A stretch of 17,493 nucleotides of DNA from JBLNCE01 sp050260415 (GCA_050260415.1 JBLNCE010000052.1:1-17493); one strand, 5' to 3'. Shown: positions 1 through 7,979, counted from the stretch's first letter. Made by a program: numbers and translations. Notes: generated from the sequence alone by a model not told the origin.

Positions 1-807
1 TCGATCACGAATACCCCGGGCGCTTCCGGGGCCATCGGGACCCAGGCCATGTTCGACGCGCCGCACGACGGCTATACCTGGAGCGGCAACGCCGACGGCA
101 GTATCGTCACCTACCAGATCCTGGGTTACCTCAAGATCAGCCATAAGCAATACCTGCATTACCTCGCGGTCTTCACCCCCAATGTGATCGTAGTCCCGGC
201 CAATTCGCCGATCAACGATTTCCCCGGCCTGCTCGCGGCAATGAAAGCCAAGGCGATGACCGTGGCCTCGGCCGGCGTCGGCAGCGGCGGCCACCAGGCG
301 GCCGAGTTCTTCAAGAAATACGCCAAGGTCGATTACAGACACGTCCCATACCAGGGCGGCGCCCCGGCGGTGACCGGCACGGTCAAGGGCGAGGTGGACA
401 TGGTCATGCAGCTCTCCATGGAAGTCACCGAGATGCTCCGCGCCAAACAGCTGAAGGCCATCGCGGTCATGTCCCCGGACCCGCTCGTCATCGACGGCTA
501 CGGCGAGATCCCCTCGATCAACAAGTGGATCCCCGAGTTCCCGCCGGTGGGCAATAACTTCGGCCTCTTCATCCCCAGGGATATCCCGAAGGAAGCCGTT
601 GACCGGATCAACAGGGCGTTCGTGTCCGCCTGCAAGTCCGCCACCCTGAAGAAGTTCGCGGCGGAGCGGGGCTCGAAGGTCGTTGCGCTCTACGGTGAGA
701 AAGCCGACAAGCTCGTCGAGGCCAATGCCTCCCGCGTCGACTGGTTGCTCTACGAGACCGGCAATGCCAAGTTCTCCCCGGCCGAGTTCGGTATCGCCAA
801 ACCGTAA
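1..807 (+). CDS. tctC: Tripartite tricarboxylate transporter substrate-binding protein (TctC/Bug family), 5' partial
   Basis: This is the extracytoplasmic solute receptor of a TctABC-type secondary transporter, which binds carboxylated substrates outside the membrane and delivers them to TctA/TctB. The frame is open to the left edge and 268 residues remain, so about 50-60 residues, including the expected signal peptide, lie outside the window. The retained start (NTPGASGAIGTQAM, then DGYTW) matches the conserved ligand-loop region of Bug receptors. Later segments VASAGVGSGGHQAAEFF and VPYQGGAPAVTGTVKGEVD are also typical of the family. It is followed by tctB and tctA on the same strand, with a hairpin after the stop. 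The family is very confident. The ligand is unknown because Bug receptors bind citrate, other di- and tricarboxylates, amino acids and aromatic acids. Confidence 0.93.
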   Translation, partial: SITNTPGASGAIGTQAMFDAPHDGYTWSGNADGSIVTYQILGYLKISHKQYLHYLAVFTPNVIVVPANSPINDFPGLLAAMKAKAMTVASAGVGSGGHQAAEFFKKYAKVDYRHVPYQGGAPAVTGTVKGEVDMVMQLSMEVTEMLRAKQLKAIAVMSPDPLVIDGYGEIPSINKWIPEFPPVGNNFGLFIPRDIPKEAVDRINRAFVSACKSATLKKFAAERGSKVVALYGEKADKLVEANASRVDWLLYETGNAKFSPAEFGIAKP

Positions 808-832
808 AGCACGGCGCGCATGTGCCTGTGTC

Positions 833-861
833 GGAGGGGTAATCCGCGCGATTGCCCCTCC
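833..861 (+). promoter_or_regulatory. Intercistronic hairpin between tctC and tctB
   Basis: GGAGGGG (833-839) pairs with CCCCTCC (855-861). The stem continues through a T-G wobble and AAT/ATT to close a 7-nt loop (844-850). No T-run follows, so it is a poor intrinsic terminator. Its place after the receptor gene suggests 3'-end protection or partial termination, which would yield more receptor than permease. The sequence shows the hairpin; the role is inference. Confidence 0.55.
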
Positions 862-941
862 CAAAAGAGAAACAGGACGCTATAGTCTGACATTCACTTC
901 GAAATCCCGGTACAGCAAAACCGGAGCAAGGGGGTCTTGCC

Positions 942-1484
942 TTGCGCAAGCGGGATATCATCAGCGGCCTCGGCACCATGCTGATCGGCGTGCTTTTCCT
1001 GGTCGGCAGCGCCTTCATGCCCTGGAAGGGCAGCGGCTTCGATTGGTACGGCGCGCCCGGGCTGGTTCCGGCGATCCTCGCCGGCCTGCTCTTCCTCTGC
1101 GGGCTGATTCTCTATCTCAGGGCGGTCTCAAATGAGGATTTCTACGCGCGCCTGGAGGCGGAGGAAGCCAGGGAGATCGCGGAAGCGGCCGCGCAGGAGG
1201 CGCAGACAGCCGGACAGAGCAGCACTCAGGTGCAAGAACTCGAACTGCCTCAATTCCTGAGGGTGGAACGGTGGCGGATCCTCACGGTCATCGCGCTATT
1301 GGCCGCCTATATTTTCTTGCTTGTCGGGCGGATTCCATATATCCCGGCCACGGCCATTTTTGTGGCGGCCTTCATCTGGATCTTCAAGGGTGGCGGCTGG
1401 CTGAAGAGCGCTTCGATCGGCCTGATTACTTCCGTAGCGGTCTGGTTCGTCTTTTACCGGATCTTCGCCGTGGTATTGCCCTAG
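942..1484 (+). CDS. tctB: Tripartite tricarboxylate transporter small membrane subunit TctB
   Basis: Small integral-membrane subunit of the TctABC transporter, 180 residues, close to the usual family size. Four hydrophobic segments are visible: about 6-27, 39-63, 112-150 (long, with a break at GRIPYIP) and 156-180. Between the second and third is a charged, glutamate- and alanine-rich cytoplasmic loop (about 66-105), longer than in many TctB proteins. The start is TTG at 942: AAGGGGG at 928-934 is the SD with 7-nt spacing, and MRKRDIISGLGTMLIG is a typical TctB N-terminus. The gene ends 18 bp before tctA and is surely co-transcribed with it. Sequence identity across TctB proteins is low, so the call rests on topology, length and position between tctC and tctA. 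Confidence 0.9.
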   Translation: MRKRDIISGLGTMLIGVLFLVGSAFMPWKGSGFDWYGAPGLVPAILAGLLFLCGLILYLRAVSNEDFYARLEAEEAREIAEAAAQEAQTAGQSSTQVQELELPQFLRVERWRILTVIALLAAYIFLLVGRIPYIPATAIFVAAFIWIFKGGGWLKSASIGLITSVAVWFVFYRIFAVVLP

Positions 1485-1502
1485 AGGCTAGGAGGTGCTG
1501 GC

Positions 1503-3041
1503 GTGAATCTCTGGACGTTCTTCTCCGAATTCTTCCGCCTCATCAACCCGATGTCCGTGCTCTATGTCCTCGCGGCCACCGGCTTCGGGATCGTCATCGG
1601 CATGCTGCCTGGTTTGACGGCGACCATGGGCGTCGCGCTCCTGACGGGCTTGACGTTCCGGTTTGCGCCCGACCAGGCCATCCTGATCCTGGTCGCCACC
1701 TATGTGGGGGCGATCTCGGGCGGGAGCCGGTCGGCCATACTCTTGAATATCCCCGGCACGCCGGCCAACGCCGCCAGTTGCCTGGACGGGTACCCCCTGG
1801 CCAAACAGGGCCGCGCCGGTTACGCCATCGGCCTGGCCGCCGTGGCCTCCTCCATCGGCACTCTTTTCGGCCTGATCTGCCTGGCGACCATCTCGCCGCT
1901 CTTGGGCAGCATCGCCCTGAAGTTCGCCTCCTGGGAGTTCTTCGTCCTGGCGGTCTTCGGGGTGATCATCTGCGGCAATCTGACGGCGCCCAAGGATCCC
2001 CTGAAGGGCTGGGTGGCGGGCCTGTTCGGGCTGCTCCTCTCCCAGATCGGGCTCGAGTCGTTCCAAGCTTTCCCCCGTTTCACCCTGGGTTCGCTGCAGA
2101 TGATGAACGGCTTGTCGCTCATCCCGGTGCTGGTGGGCGCCTACGGCGTGGGTGAGATCATCGCCGTCATGCGTTCGCCGGTCAGTTATGTCGTGAAGAC
2201 GCAGATCAGGAAGGTTATCCCGCCCGCCCGCGATCTGCTGATGCATTGGAAACACATCCTGCGTTCCGGCATCATTGGCGTGATCGTCGGGATCATTCCC
2301 GGCGTCGGCGAGGACACCGCCTCGTGGGTCTCCTACGACACGGCCAAACGCACGGCCAAGCATCCGGAGAAGTTCGGCAAAGGCTCCATCGAAGGCCTGA
2401 TCGCCGCCGAAACCGGCGACAACGCTTGTATCGGTGGGGCGGTCATTCCCGTCCTGACGCTGGCCATTCCGGGCAGCGCCCCGGCGGCCGTGCTCATGGC
2501 GGCCATGTATCTCCACGGCATCCGGCCGGGTCCGTTGCTCCCGATCGAGCAGCCTGATTTCATCATGACGGTTACCGCCATCTTCATGTTGTCCACCCTG
2601 GCCATGACCATTCTGAGCCTGGCCGGCGTGCGCGGGATGGTCAAGATCCTTGCGGTGCCGCGGATGATCCTCATGCCGATCGTCTTCGTCCTTTGCGGCG
2701 TGGGATCGTACGCCATCAACGGCCGCATCTTCGATATGTATCTGATGTTCCTCTTCGGCCTGCTCGGCTACTACATGCGGGAGAACAATTTTCCCGCCGC
2801 GCCGCTTGTGCTGGGGTTCATCCTCGGACCGATGGCGGACGACAATTTCCGGCGGGCCATGATCATCGGCCAGGGAAGTCTGGCGCCCTTCTTTACCCGT
2901 CCGATCTGCATCATCCTCTGGTTCTGCACCCTGGCCATCATCTTGGGCCGGACCGGGCTTGGCAGGATGATCGTCAACGGGCTGCTTGCCGGGCTGCGTG
3001 GTATGGGGATAATCACGCCGCGGGAAAACCCGAGGCCATAG
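1503..3041 (+). CDS. tctA: Tripartite tricarboxylate transporter permease TctA
   Basis: Large permease subunit, 512 residues, the standard family length, with about 12 hydrophobic segments. Diagnostic motifs are visible: GMLPGLTATMG (33-43), the signature NIPGTPANAASCLDGYPLA (82-100) followed by KQGRAGYAIG, and the second internal signature GIIPGVGEDTASW with TGDNACIGGAVIP and LAIPGSAPAAVLMAA. The protein forms the ion-coupled translocation path with TctB and receives substrate from TctC. The start is GTG at 1503, with AGGAGGTG about 7 nt upstream. A 40-bp gap separates it from the first TIM-barrel gene, so transporter and enzymes probably share a transcript. Family confidence is very high. 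The transported compound cannot be told from the permease. Confidence 0.96.
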   Translation: MNLWTFFSEFFRLINPMSVLYVLAATGFGIVIGMLPGLTATMGVALLTGLTFRFAPDQAILILVATYVGAISGGSRSAILLNIPGTPANAASCLDGYPLAKQGRAGYAIGLAAVASSIGTLFGLICLATISPLLGSIALKFASWEFFVLAVFGVIICGNLTAPKDPLKGWVAGLFGLLLSQIGLESFQAFPRFTLGSLQMMNGLSLIPVLVGAYGVGEIIAVMRSPVSYVVKTQIRKVIPPARDLLMHWKHILRSGIIGVIVGIIPGVGEDTASWVSYDTAKRTAKHPEKFGKGSIEGLIAAETGDNACIGGAVIPVLTLAIPGSAPAAVLMAAMYLHGIRPGPLLPIEQPDFIMTVTAIFMLSTLAMTILSLAGVRGMVKILAVPRMILMPIVFVLCGVGSYAINGRIFDMYLMFLFGLLGYYMRENNFPAAPLVLGFILGPMADDNFRRAMIIGQGSLAPFFTRPICIILWFCTLAIILGRTGLGRMIVNGLLAGLRGMGIITPRENPRP

Positions 3042-3066
3042 CGGATAAAACGGCCCCAAGCTGGGC

Positions 3067-3074
3067 GAGGTGAT
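3067..3074 (+). promoter_or_regulatory. Shine-Dalgarno fixing the start of the first TIM-barrel gene
   Basis: GAGGTGAT is a near-perfect anti-SD match, 7 nt before ATG 3082. It overlaps the in-frame GTG at 3070, which would be the upstream alternative start, so ATG 3082 is preferred. Confidence 0.75.
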
Positions 3075-3081
3075 TGTATCG

Positions 3082-3945
3082 ATGTATAAACGCGCCGTGA
3101 TCACGGACGAGATCTCACAGGACTTTGCCAGGGCGGTCGAGGTGGCCCGCGAATTCGGCCTTGAAGGGGTGGAATTACGCTCGGCCTGGGACAAGAACCC
3201 CCATGAATTGGGGAAGGAAGAGCGCCGCAGGATCCGCGATCTGGCCGGCCGGGCCGGTCTCTCGATTCCCTGCGTCGCGGGTCCGATCTTCAAGTGCCAA
3301 TTGTACGACGAACGCGACTACCAGGAGCACCTGACGGTTCTGGAACGATGCCTGGACGTGGCCCACGAACTGGGCGCGGGACTGGTCCGCGGTTTTACCT
3401 TCTGGGACGACGGCGACTTCGAGCGGGCGCTGCCCTGGATCGCCGAACGTTTGGCGGCCATCGGGCCGACCCTCCGGGCGGCCAAGGTCAAGATGGTCCT
3501 GGAGTCCGATCCGGCGACCGCGGCCAATTCCCACCAGAAGTTGTCCCGTGTCCTCGCCATGACGGCCTCGGACGAGATCAAGGCGCTCTGGGATCCCGGC
3601 AACAACCTGTACGTTTCCGGAGCGACCCGCCCGTTTCCCGAGGGTTACGAACTGCTCCGCCCATACCTGGCGCACATCCACGTCAAAGATATCCGCCGTC
3701 AGGCCGGCGCCGCCGAACCGGAGGCCTGCTGCCTCGGGCAGGGCGAGGTGGGTTATGCCAGGGTCTTCCCGCGCCTCGTCGCCGACGGTTACGATGGGTG
3801 GCTATCGCTCGAGACCCATTACCGCAAACGCGGTCCCATCTCCGACGAGCTCTTGGCCTTGCCGAAGGGTTCCGCCTTTTCCCTGGGCGGGGAGGAAGCC
3901 ACCCGCGAGTGCCTGGCCGCGTGGAACGGGATGCTTGACCGATGA
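3082..3945 (+). CDS. Sugar phosphate isomerase/epimerase family TIM-barrel protein (first of three)
   Basis: A 287-residue AP-endonuclease-2/xylose-isomerase-like TIM barrel. These enzymes isomerise, epimerise or cleave keto sugars and related compounds with a divalent metal. The metal-ligand pattern Glu-Asp-His-Glu is visible: E141 (VLESDP), D171 (LWDPGN), H198/H200 (AHIHVKD) and E244 (SLETHY). The ends of several barrel strands read EGVELR, LVRGFTF and KMVLES. The start was moved from GTG 3070 to ATG 3082 because of the SD at 3067-3074. Its stop overlaps the start of the next gene (ATGA), implying translational coupling. The substrate is not identifiable; inositol catabolism (IolE/IolI-like), hydroxypyruvate isomerase-like and C-glycoside lyase-like members share this fold. 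Confidence 0.88.
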   Translation: MYKRAVITDEISQDFARAVEVAREFGLEGVELRSAWDKNPHELGKEERRRIRDLAGRAGLSIPCVAGPIFKCQLYDERDYQEHLTVLERCLDVAHELGAGLVRGFTFWDDGDFERALPWIAERLAAIGPTLRAAKVKMVLESDPATAANSHQKLSRVLAMTASDEIKALWDPGNNLYVSGATRPFPEGYELLRPYLAHIHVKDIRRQAGAAEPEACCLGQGEVGYARVFPRLVADGYDGWLSLETHYRKRGPISDELLALPKGSAFSLGGEEATRECLAAWNGMLDR

Positions 3946-4769
3946 AATTCGCGCTCTGCAACGAAATCTTCGCGGATTGGGACTTTGCCGCGGCCGCCGC
4001 CTTTGCGGCCGGCCTGGGCTATGAGGGCTTGGAGATCGCCCCCTACACCCTGGCGGAAACGGTCCATGAACTTACCCCGGCCAGGCGGCGGGAGCTGAAG
4101 GCGATCGCCGGGGAGGCCGGTCTGCGGATTACCGGCCTGCACTGGCTCCTGGTCAAACCGGAAGGTTTGCATATCGCGCATCCGGAAGCGTCCGTCCGGC
4201 TGCGAACCGTGGACTATCTGCGGGCGCTGATCGATCTCTGCGCCGATCTCGGCGGCACGGTCCTGACTTTTGGTTCACCCAAGCAGCGCAGCCTGGCCCC
4301 GGGGCTCGAGCCAGCGCGCGGACGCCAGTATGCCTTGGAGAGCTTCGCGGCCTGCGGCGAGGCGGCCGCCAGCCGGGGAGTAATCCTCTGCCTAGAGGCG
4401 CTGCCGCCGGATCTCACCAATTTCTTGAACACCAACGCCGAGGTACTGGCCGTGGTCAAGGAGATCGACCACCCGAACATCCGCATGATGGTCGATGTGA
4501 AGAGCATGTGCGCCGAGCCGATCCCGTTGCTCGAGAATCTCCGGGCATGCCAAGGCTTCATCAGGCATGTCCACGCCAATGACGCCAATATGAGGGGACC
4601 TGGTTTTGGCGCGGTCGACTTCCGTCCGCTCCTTGCCGCCCTGGTCGAGATGGGCTACGACGGCTACGTCTCGGTCGAGGTTTTTGATTGCACGCCGGAC
4701 CCGGAGACGGTTGCCAGCCGGAGCATTGCGTACATGCGGAGCTGTCTGCCGCGGGGGGTAGACGCTTAG
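3942..4769 (+). CDS. Sugar phosphate isomerase/epimerase family TIM-barrel protein (second of three)
   Basis: A 275-residue TIM barrel of the same superfamily as its neighbours, starting at ATG 3942 inside the previous stop (ATGA overlap). The N-terminus MKFALCNEIFADWDF and segments YEGLEIAPYTL and GGTVLTFGSPKQR are typical of ketose 3-epimerase-like proteins. The full metal tetrad is present: E152 (LCLEALP), D185 (MMVDVKS), H209/H211 (RHVHAND) and E246 (VSVEVFD). From memory this spacing equals that of D-tagatose 3-epimerase from Pseudomonas cichorii. The absence of obvious phosphate-binding features favours a non-phosphorylated sugar or sugar acid, but this is weak. It probably acts on the compound imported by TctABC or on the product of the downstream oxidoreductase. 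Confidence 0.88.
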   Translation: MKFALCNEIFADWDFAAAAAFAAGLGYEGLEIAPYTLAETVHELTPARRRELKAIAGEAGLRITGLHWLLVKPEGLHIAHPEASVRLRTVDYLRALIDLCADLGGTVLTFGSPKQRSLAPGLEPARGRQYALESFAACGEAAASRGVILCLEALPPDLTNFLNTNAEVLAVVKEIDHPNIRMMVDVKSMCAEPIPLLENLRACQGFIRHVHANDANMRGPGFGAVDFRPLLAALVEMGYDGYVSVEVFDCTPDPETVASRSIAYMRSCLPRGVDA

Positions 4770-4794
4770 AACGCACAGAACGAAGGGGATTGGC

Positions 4795-5691
4795 ATGCGA
4801 CTGGGTTTGTTCTCCGTCAGTTACGCGGGTCTCTGGGGTCAAGCGCGCCTGGATCCGCTTTCTTTCCTCGACAAGGCAGCGTCCTTGGGCTTCACCGAGG
4901 TTCTCCTCATGGCCAAACGGCCGCATCTATCGATCCTGGACGCGGATCAGGACCTGTTGCGCGCCCTCAAAGCCAGACTCGCGGAGAAAAGCTTGACTCC
5001 GATCGGCCTGGCGGCCTATAATGACTTCCTTCTCCAGACTCCGGCCGAGATCCCGGCCTTGGAGATGCAGTTGGCCTATATCGGCGAGTGCGCGCGGATT
5101 ACCGCCTTTCTCGGCGGGCGCTTGGTCCGCGTCTTCACGGGGTATGAGAGAACGGGGCGCTCTTTGGCCGGACAATGGGATCTCGTCGTCTCCGCGTTGC
5201 GCGAGGGCGCCGACCGGGTGGCTCCGTACGGCGTGACGCTCGTGATCCAAAACCACCACGATCTGGCGGTGGACACACGTTCCTTCGCCCTGCTGCTGGA
5301 CGAGGTCGACCGGCCGAACGTCATGGCGGGTTATGATGCCTGGTCGCCCTTTCTACGGGGCGAGGATCTCTACGCGGGCGCCAAGCTGATGGCGCCACGG
5401 GCGGCCATGACCATCGTCGCCGATTACGTCCGGCACGCCCGCTACCAATACCAGCCTGACCTGGTCAACTATGTCCGTGTCGAACCGGACCTGGTCCGGG
5501 CCGTCTTCCCGGGCGCCGGCGAGGTGGACTATGGATCTTTCTTCAGGGGGCTCGCGGAGGGTGGTTTCGACGGGCCTGTGGTTTACGAGATGTGCTCGCC
5601 GCTGATCGGCGGCGGAACAATGGCCAATCTCGACAAGCACGCCGCGGGCTTCCTATCTTTCATGCGGAGCCTGACGGCGCCCGCCAAGTAG
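4795..5691 (+). CDS. Sugar phosphate isomerase/epimerase-like TIM barrel with altered metal site (third of three)
   Basis: A 298-residue TIM barrel; ATG 4795 is preceded by AAGGGG (4783-4788), 6 nt away. It belongs to a different subgroup from the two upstream paralogues. The position usually held by the first metal-binding Glu reads LVIQNHHD (Q152, N153, H154, H155). The Asp is kept in AGYDAWSP (D181). The region before the last strand reads ADYVRHARY and then VNYVRVEPDLVRAVFPGAGEVDYGS in two parts. The last strand has VVYEMCSPLIGGG (E265). From memory, IQNHHD and YEMCSPL are shared within this subgroup, so the change is likely a conserved variant and not decay. The reaction is unknown. It ends the TIM-barrel trio; a 204-bp gap follows. 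Confidence 0.82.
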   Translation: MRLGLFSVSYAGLWGQARLDPLSFLDKAASLGFTEVLLMAKRPHLSILDADQDLLRALKARLAEKSLTPIGLAAYNDFLLQTPAEIPALEMQLAYIGECARITAFLGGRLVRVFTGYERTGRSLAGQWDLVVSALREGADRVAPYGVTLVIQNHHDLAVDTRSFALLLDEVDRPNVMAGYDAWSPFLRGEDLYAGAKLMAPRAAMTIVADYVRHARYQYQPDLVNYVRVEPDLVRAVFPGAGEVDYGSFFRGLAEGGFDGPVVYEMCSPLIGGGTMANLDKHAAGFLSFMRSLTAPAK

Positions 5692-5895
5692 TGATTCGAA
5701 CGGGCGGTGGCTGAGAGCCGCAACCCTGGTTTCAAAAGTGAATGTCATCTCTTTCCGCCGTCCGTGCGGCCGTGGTAGGAACCGATGCGGGTTTGGCGAA
5801 TATTTCCGGTCGAGGCAGCCGGTCAAGGCTCCGGGATCAAGAGCGGGACTGCCGGCGGGGGATGCCGCCCGAGCCCGCGCGGAAGGGATCATGGC
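5692..5895. other. Intergenic region upstream of the LacI-family gene
   Basis: This 204-bp gap is the largest inside the + strand locus, so the regulator may have its own promoter here. It holds an inverted copy (5730-5747) of a sequence found before tctB, and a short GC hairpin (GGCGG/CCGCC) near 5855-5870. I could not assign convincing -35/-10 boxes. A longer reading frame extends from ATG 5785 into this gap, but its first 37 residues do not resemble any LacI protein. Confidence 0.45.
5881..5887 (+). promoter_or_regulatory. Shine-Dalgarno fixing a TTG start for the LacI-family regulator
   Basis: GGAAGGG lies 8 nt before TTG 5896, exactly where the LacI helix-turn-helix should begin. The nearer ATG at 5891 is out of frame and stops after two codons. 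Confidence 0.65.
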
Positions 5896-6912
5896 TTGAA
5901 TACAGCAAAGAAACCAACCCTCAAGGACGTGGCTCGGGTGGCCGGGACATCAGTCGCCACCGCGTCGGTGGTCCTGAATCAAACCCCGCACAAGTTCGTC
6001 AGCGAGGATCTGTGCCGCCGGGTGGTGGAAGCCGCGGCCCAGTTGCATTACCGGCCGAACATACCCGCGCGGCGGATGAGGGGGAAGAGCGGTAAGTTCC
6101 TGGCCATCCTTGTGCCTCAGTTCGAGAACGTTTATTTCCACCGCATCGTAATCAGCGCGGAGAACTACGCTAATCTCCGGGGTTATACCCTATCCATCTT
6201 CTCGACCTATGACGAGGAAGAAAAGGAACTCAAGTTCATCGAGAACCTGATCTCGCTCCAGGTGGACGGGGTGCTGATCAGCCCCGCCCAATACGACAGC
6301 GCCGCGGTCGCGTTGCTCAGAACGGCTGGCATTCCGTTCGTCGTCATCGACCGCCCCATCAACGGGACGGGTTACGATCTGGTGACCGTGGACTATTTCC
6401 AGGGGGGGTACCAGGGCGGCCAGTTGCTCATAGGGAACGGACACCGCCGGGTGGCTTTCCTTGGTTGGCAACACGGCATGAAAAGCATTACCGACCGCGT
6501 CAGGGGCTTTCAGGCGGCCATGCAGGCGGCCGGCATCGGTCCAGAGGAATACCTGGTCTGGGAGGGCGAACGTAGCCGTGAGGCGGCTTACGGGATTACC
6601 ATGCGGCTATTGCGGGAGCGCAAGCTTACGGGTCTCTTCGCCGGGCACCATCAGATCGCCGAGGGGGTAGTGGATGCGTTGCGCGATCTGGGCCTGCGTG
6701 TCCCCGGGGATATCTCGATGGTTATTTTCAGCAACCCGCCCTGGGCTTCGATTATCACCCCCCGCATTACCTGTGTCGCCCAACCGGATCTCGCCATCGG
6801 GGCCAAGGCGGCGGAGCTGATCGTTGACCGCTTGGAGAACCGCGATCACCAGTCCGAGGCCTACATTCTGCCAGTGGATGTCTTTACGCGGGAGTCGATC
6901 CGGCGGGTCTAG
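5896..6912 (+). CDS. LacI-family transcriptional regulator
   Basis: A 338-residue DNA-binding regulator of standard LacI length when started at TTG 5896. The helix-turn-helix covers residues 8-28 (TLKDVARVAGTSVATAS then VVLN). The hinge reads YRPNIPARRMRGKSG (52-66), with Met61 where many members have the minor-groove Leu. A periplasmic-binding-protein-like effector domain follows: FLAILVPQFENVYFHRIV, GVLISPAQYDS, FVVIDRPING and a C-terminal VFTRESIRRV. Lying between TIM-barrel enzymes and an oxidoreductase, it most likely controls this locus in response to its substrate or an intermediate. The effector and the operator are not identified; see the shared sequence at 888-904 and 5730-5747. The upstream ATG at 5785 is rejected as a start. 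Confidence 0.93.
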   Translation: MNTAKKPTLKDVARVAGTSVATASVVLNQTPHKFVSEDLCRRVVEAAAQLHYRPNIPARRMRGKSGKFLAILVPQFENVYFHRIVISAENYANLRGYTLSIFSTYDEEEKELKFIENLISLQVDGVLISPAQYDSAAVALLRTAGIPFVVIDRPINGTGYDLVTVDYFQGGYQGGQLLIGNGHRRVAFLGWQHGMKSITDRVRGFQAAMQAAGIGPEEYLVWEGERSREAAYGITMRLLRERKLTGLFAGHHQIAEGVVDALRDLGLRVPGDISMVIFSNPPWASIITPRITCVAQPDLAIGAKAAELIVDRLENRDHQSEAYILPVDVFTRESIRRV

Positions 6913-6953
6913 AAGCGGTGTGAAAAAAGCATCAACAACGGAGGATAGATCGC

Positions 6954-7979
6954 ATGAAAGAACAGCTGGGCATCGCCATCGTGGGCTGCGGGTTGATCAG
7001 CCGGTTTCACTTAAAGGCTTTGCGCGGCGTACCCGAGTTTCGGGTCAAGGGTGTCTGGGATGCGGTGCCGGAAGCGGCCCGCGGTCTGAATGAGAGTTGT
7101 GGCGTCCCGGTATACGGAACCCTGCGCGAACTCCTCGCCGATCCCGAGGTGGACGTGGTGGATATCTGCCTGCCCAGCGGCCTGCATGCCGAGTACGGGT
7201 GCCAGGCCGCCCAGGCGGGGAAACACGTGATCGTGGAGAAACCCATCGATATCACGATGGCCGCGGCTACCCGTCTGATCGAAACCTGCCGGCGCGCTGA
7301 TGTATTCCTGGCGGAGATATTTCAATACCGTTTCGTGCCGTCTGTCGTCAAGGTAAAGAAGGCGATCGAAGGGAACACGCTCGGGCGATTGTACGCCGGG
7401 GAAGCCACGATCAAGTGGTTCAGGGACGAGAACTACTACCGCTCCAGCAAGTGGAAAGGGACGAAACAGTATGACGGCGGCGGAGCACTGATCAACCAGG
7501 GCATCCACACGATCGATCTACTGCTCTGGTTCATGGGGGATGTCAGGTCGGTGACCAGCCTCGTCCGGACGGTGCGCCACGCGATCGAGGTCGAGGATCT
7601 GGCGATGGCTCTGGTCGAATTCAAGAGTGGAGCGATCGGTACGATTACCGGCTCAACCGCATTCAAACCGGGTTTCCTGGAGCGCATCGAGTTGTATGGG
7701 GAGAAGGGCGCCATCGCGCTCGAATCAGGACGAATCGTACGGTGGAAGGTGGACGGCGCCCGAGAGGAGGACCATCTGGACGCGGCCACGTGTTTTTCCG
7801 GCAGCGCGGATCCGGCGGGTATCTCCGCCGACAACCACCAGACCCAGTTCAAGGCGATCGCCGCGGCGCTGCGGCGCGGTGAGCAGCCGCCGGTCGGCGG
7901 GGCGGAGGCCATCCGCGCGTTGCGGCTCATCACGGAGATCTACGCGGCCGATAAGAAGTGGATCACAAGGAACGATTGA
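6954..7979 (+). CDS. Gfo/Idh/MocA family NAD(P)-dependent oxidoreductase
   Basis: A 341-residue dehydrogenase of the glucose-fructose oxidoreductase/inositol dehydrogenase family. The Rossmann motif is IAIVGCGLISRFH (residues 7-19). The catalytic EKP motif is at 95-97 (HVIVEKPIDIT, K96), and the substrate-side motif GGGALINQGIHTIDLLLW covers 175-192, with H185 and D188 as likely catalytic residues. ATG 6954 follows GGAGG (6940-6944) by 9 nt and lies 41 bp after the LacI gene. Such enzymes oxidise a hydroxyl of a sugar, sugar acid or inositol, often at C3, and are frequently paired with TIM-barrel isomerases as in inositol catabolism. It is the last gene of the + strand locus and is followed by a strong hairpin. 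The substrate is unknown. Confidence 0.93.
   Translation: MKEQLGIAIVGCGLISRFHLKALRGVPEFRVKGVWDAVPEAARGLNESCGVPVYGTLRELLADPEVDVVDICLPSGLHAEYGCQAAQAGKHVIVEKPIDITMAAATRLIETCRRADVFLAEIFQYRFVPSVVKVKKAIEGNTLGRLYAGEATIKWFRDENYYRSSKWKGTKQYDGGGALINQGIHTIDLLLWFMGDVRSVTSLVRTVRHAIEVEDLAMALVEFKSGAIGTITGSTAFKPGFLERIELYGEKGAIALESGRIVRWKVDGAREEDHLDAATCFSGSADPAGISADNHQTQFKAIAAALRRGEQPPVGGAEAIRALRLITEIYAADKKWITRND

Noticed and set aside
1488..3293. 601-codon minus-strand open frame opposite tctA
   Set aside because: It lies wholly opposite tctA and the next gene, is very rich in His, Asp, Gly and Arg, has no SD and no recognisable domain; it is a shadow of codon bias in a high-GC gene.
5785..5895. N-terminal extension of the LacI-family gene from ATG 5785
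   Set aside because: The 37 extra residues are unlike any LacI N-terminus, and a proper SD stands before TTG 5896.
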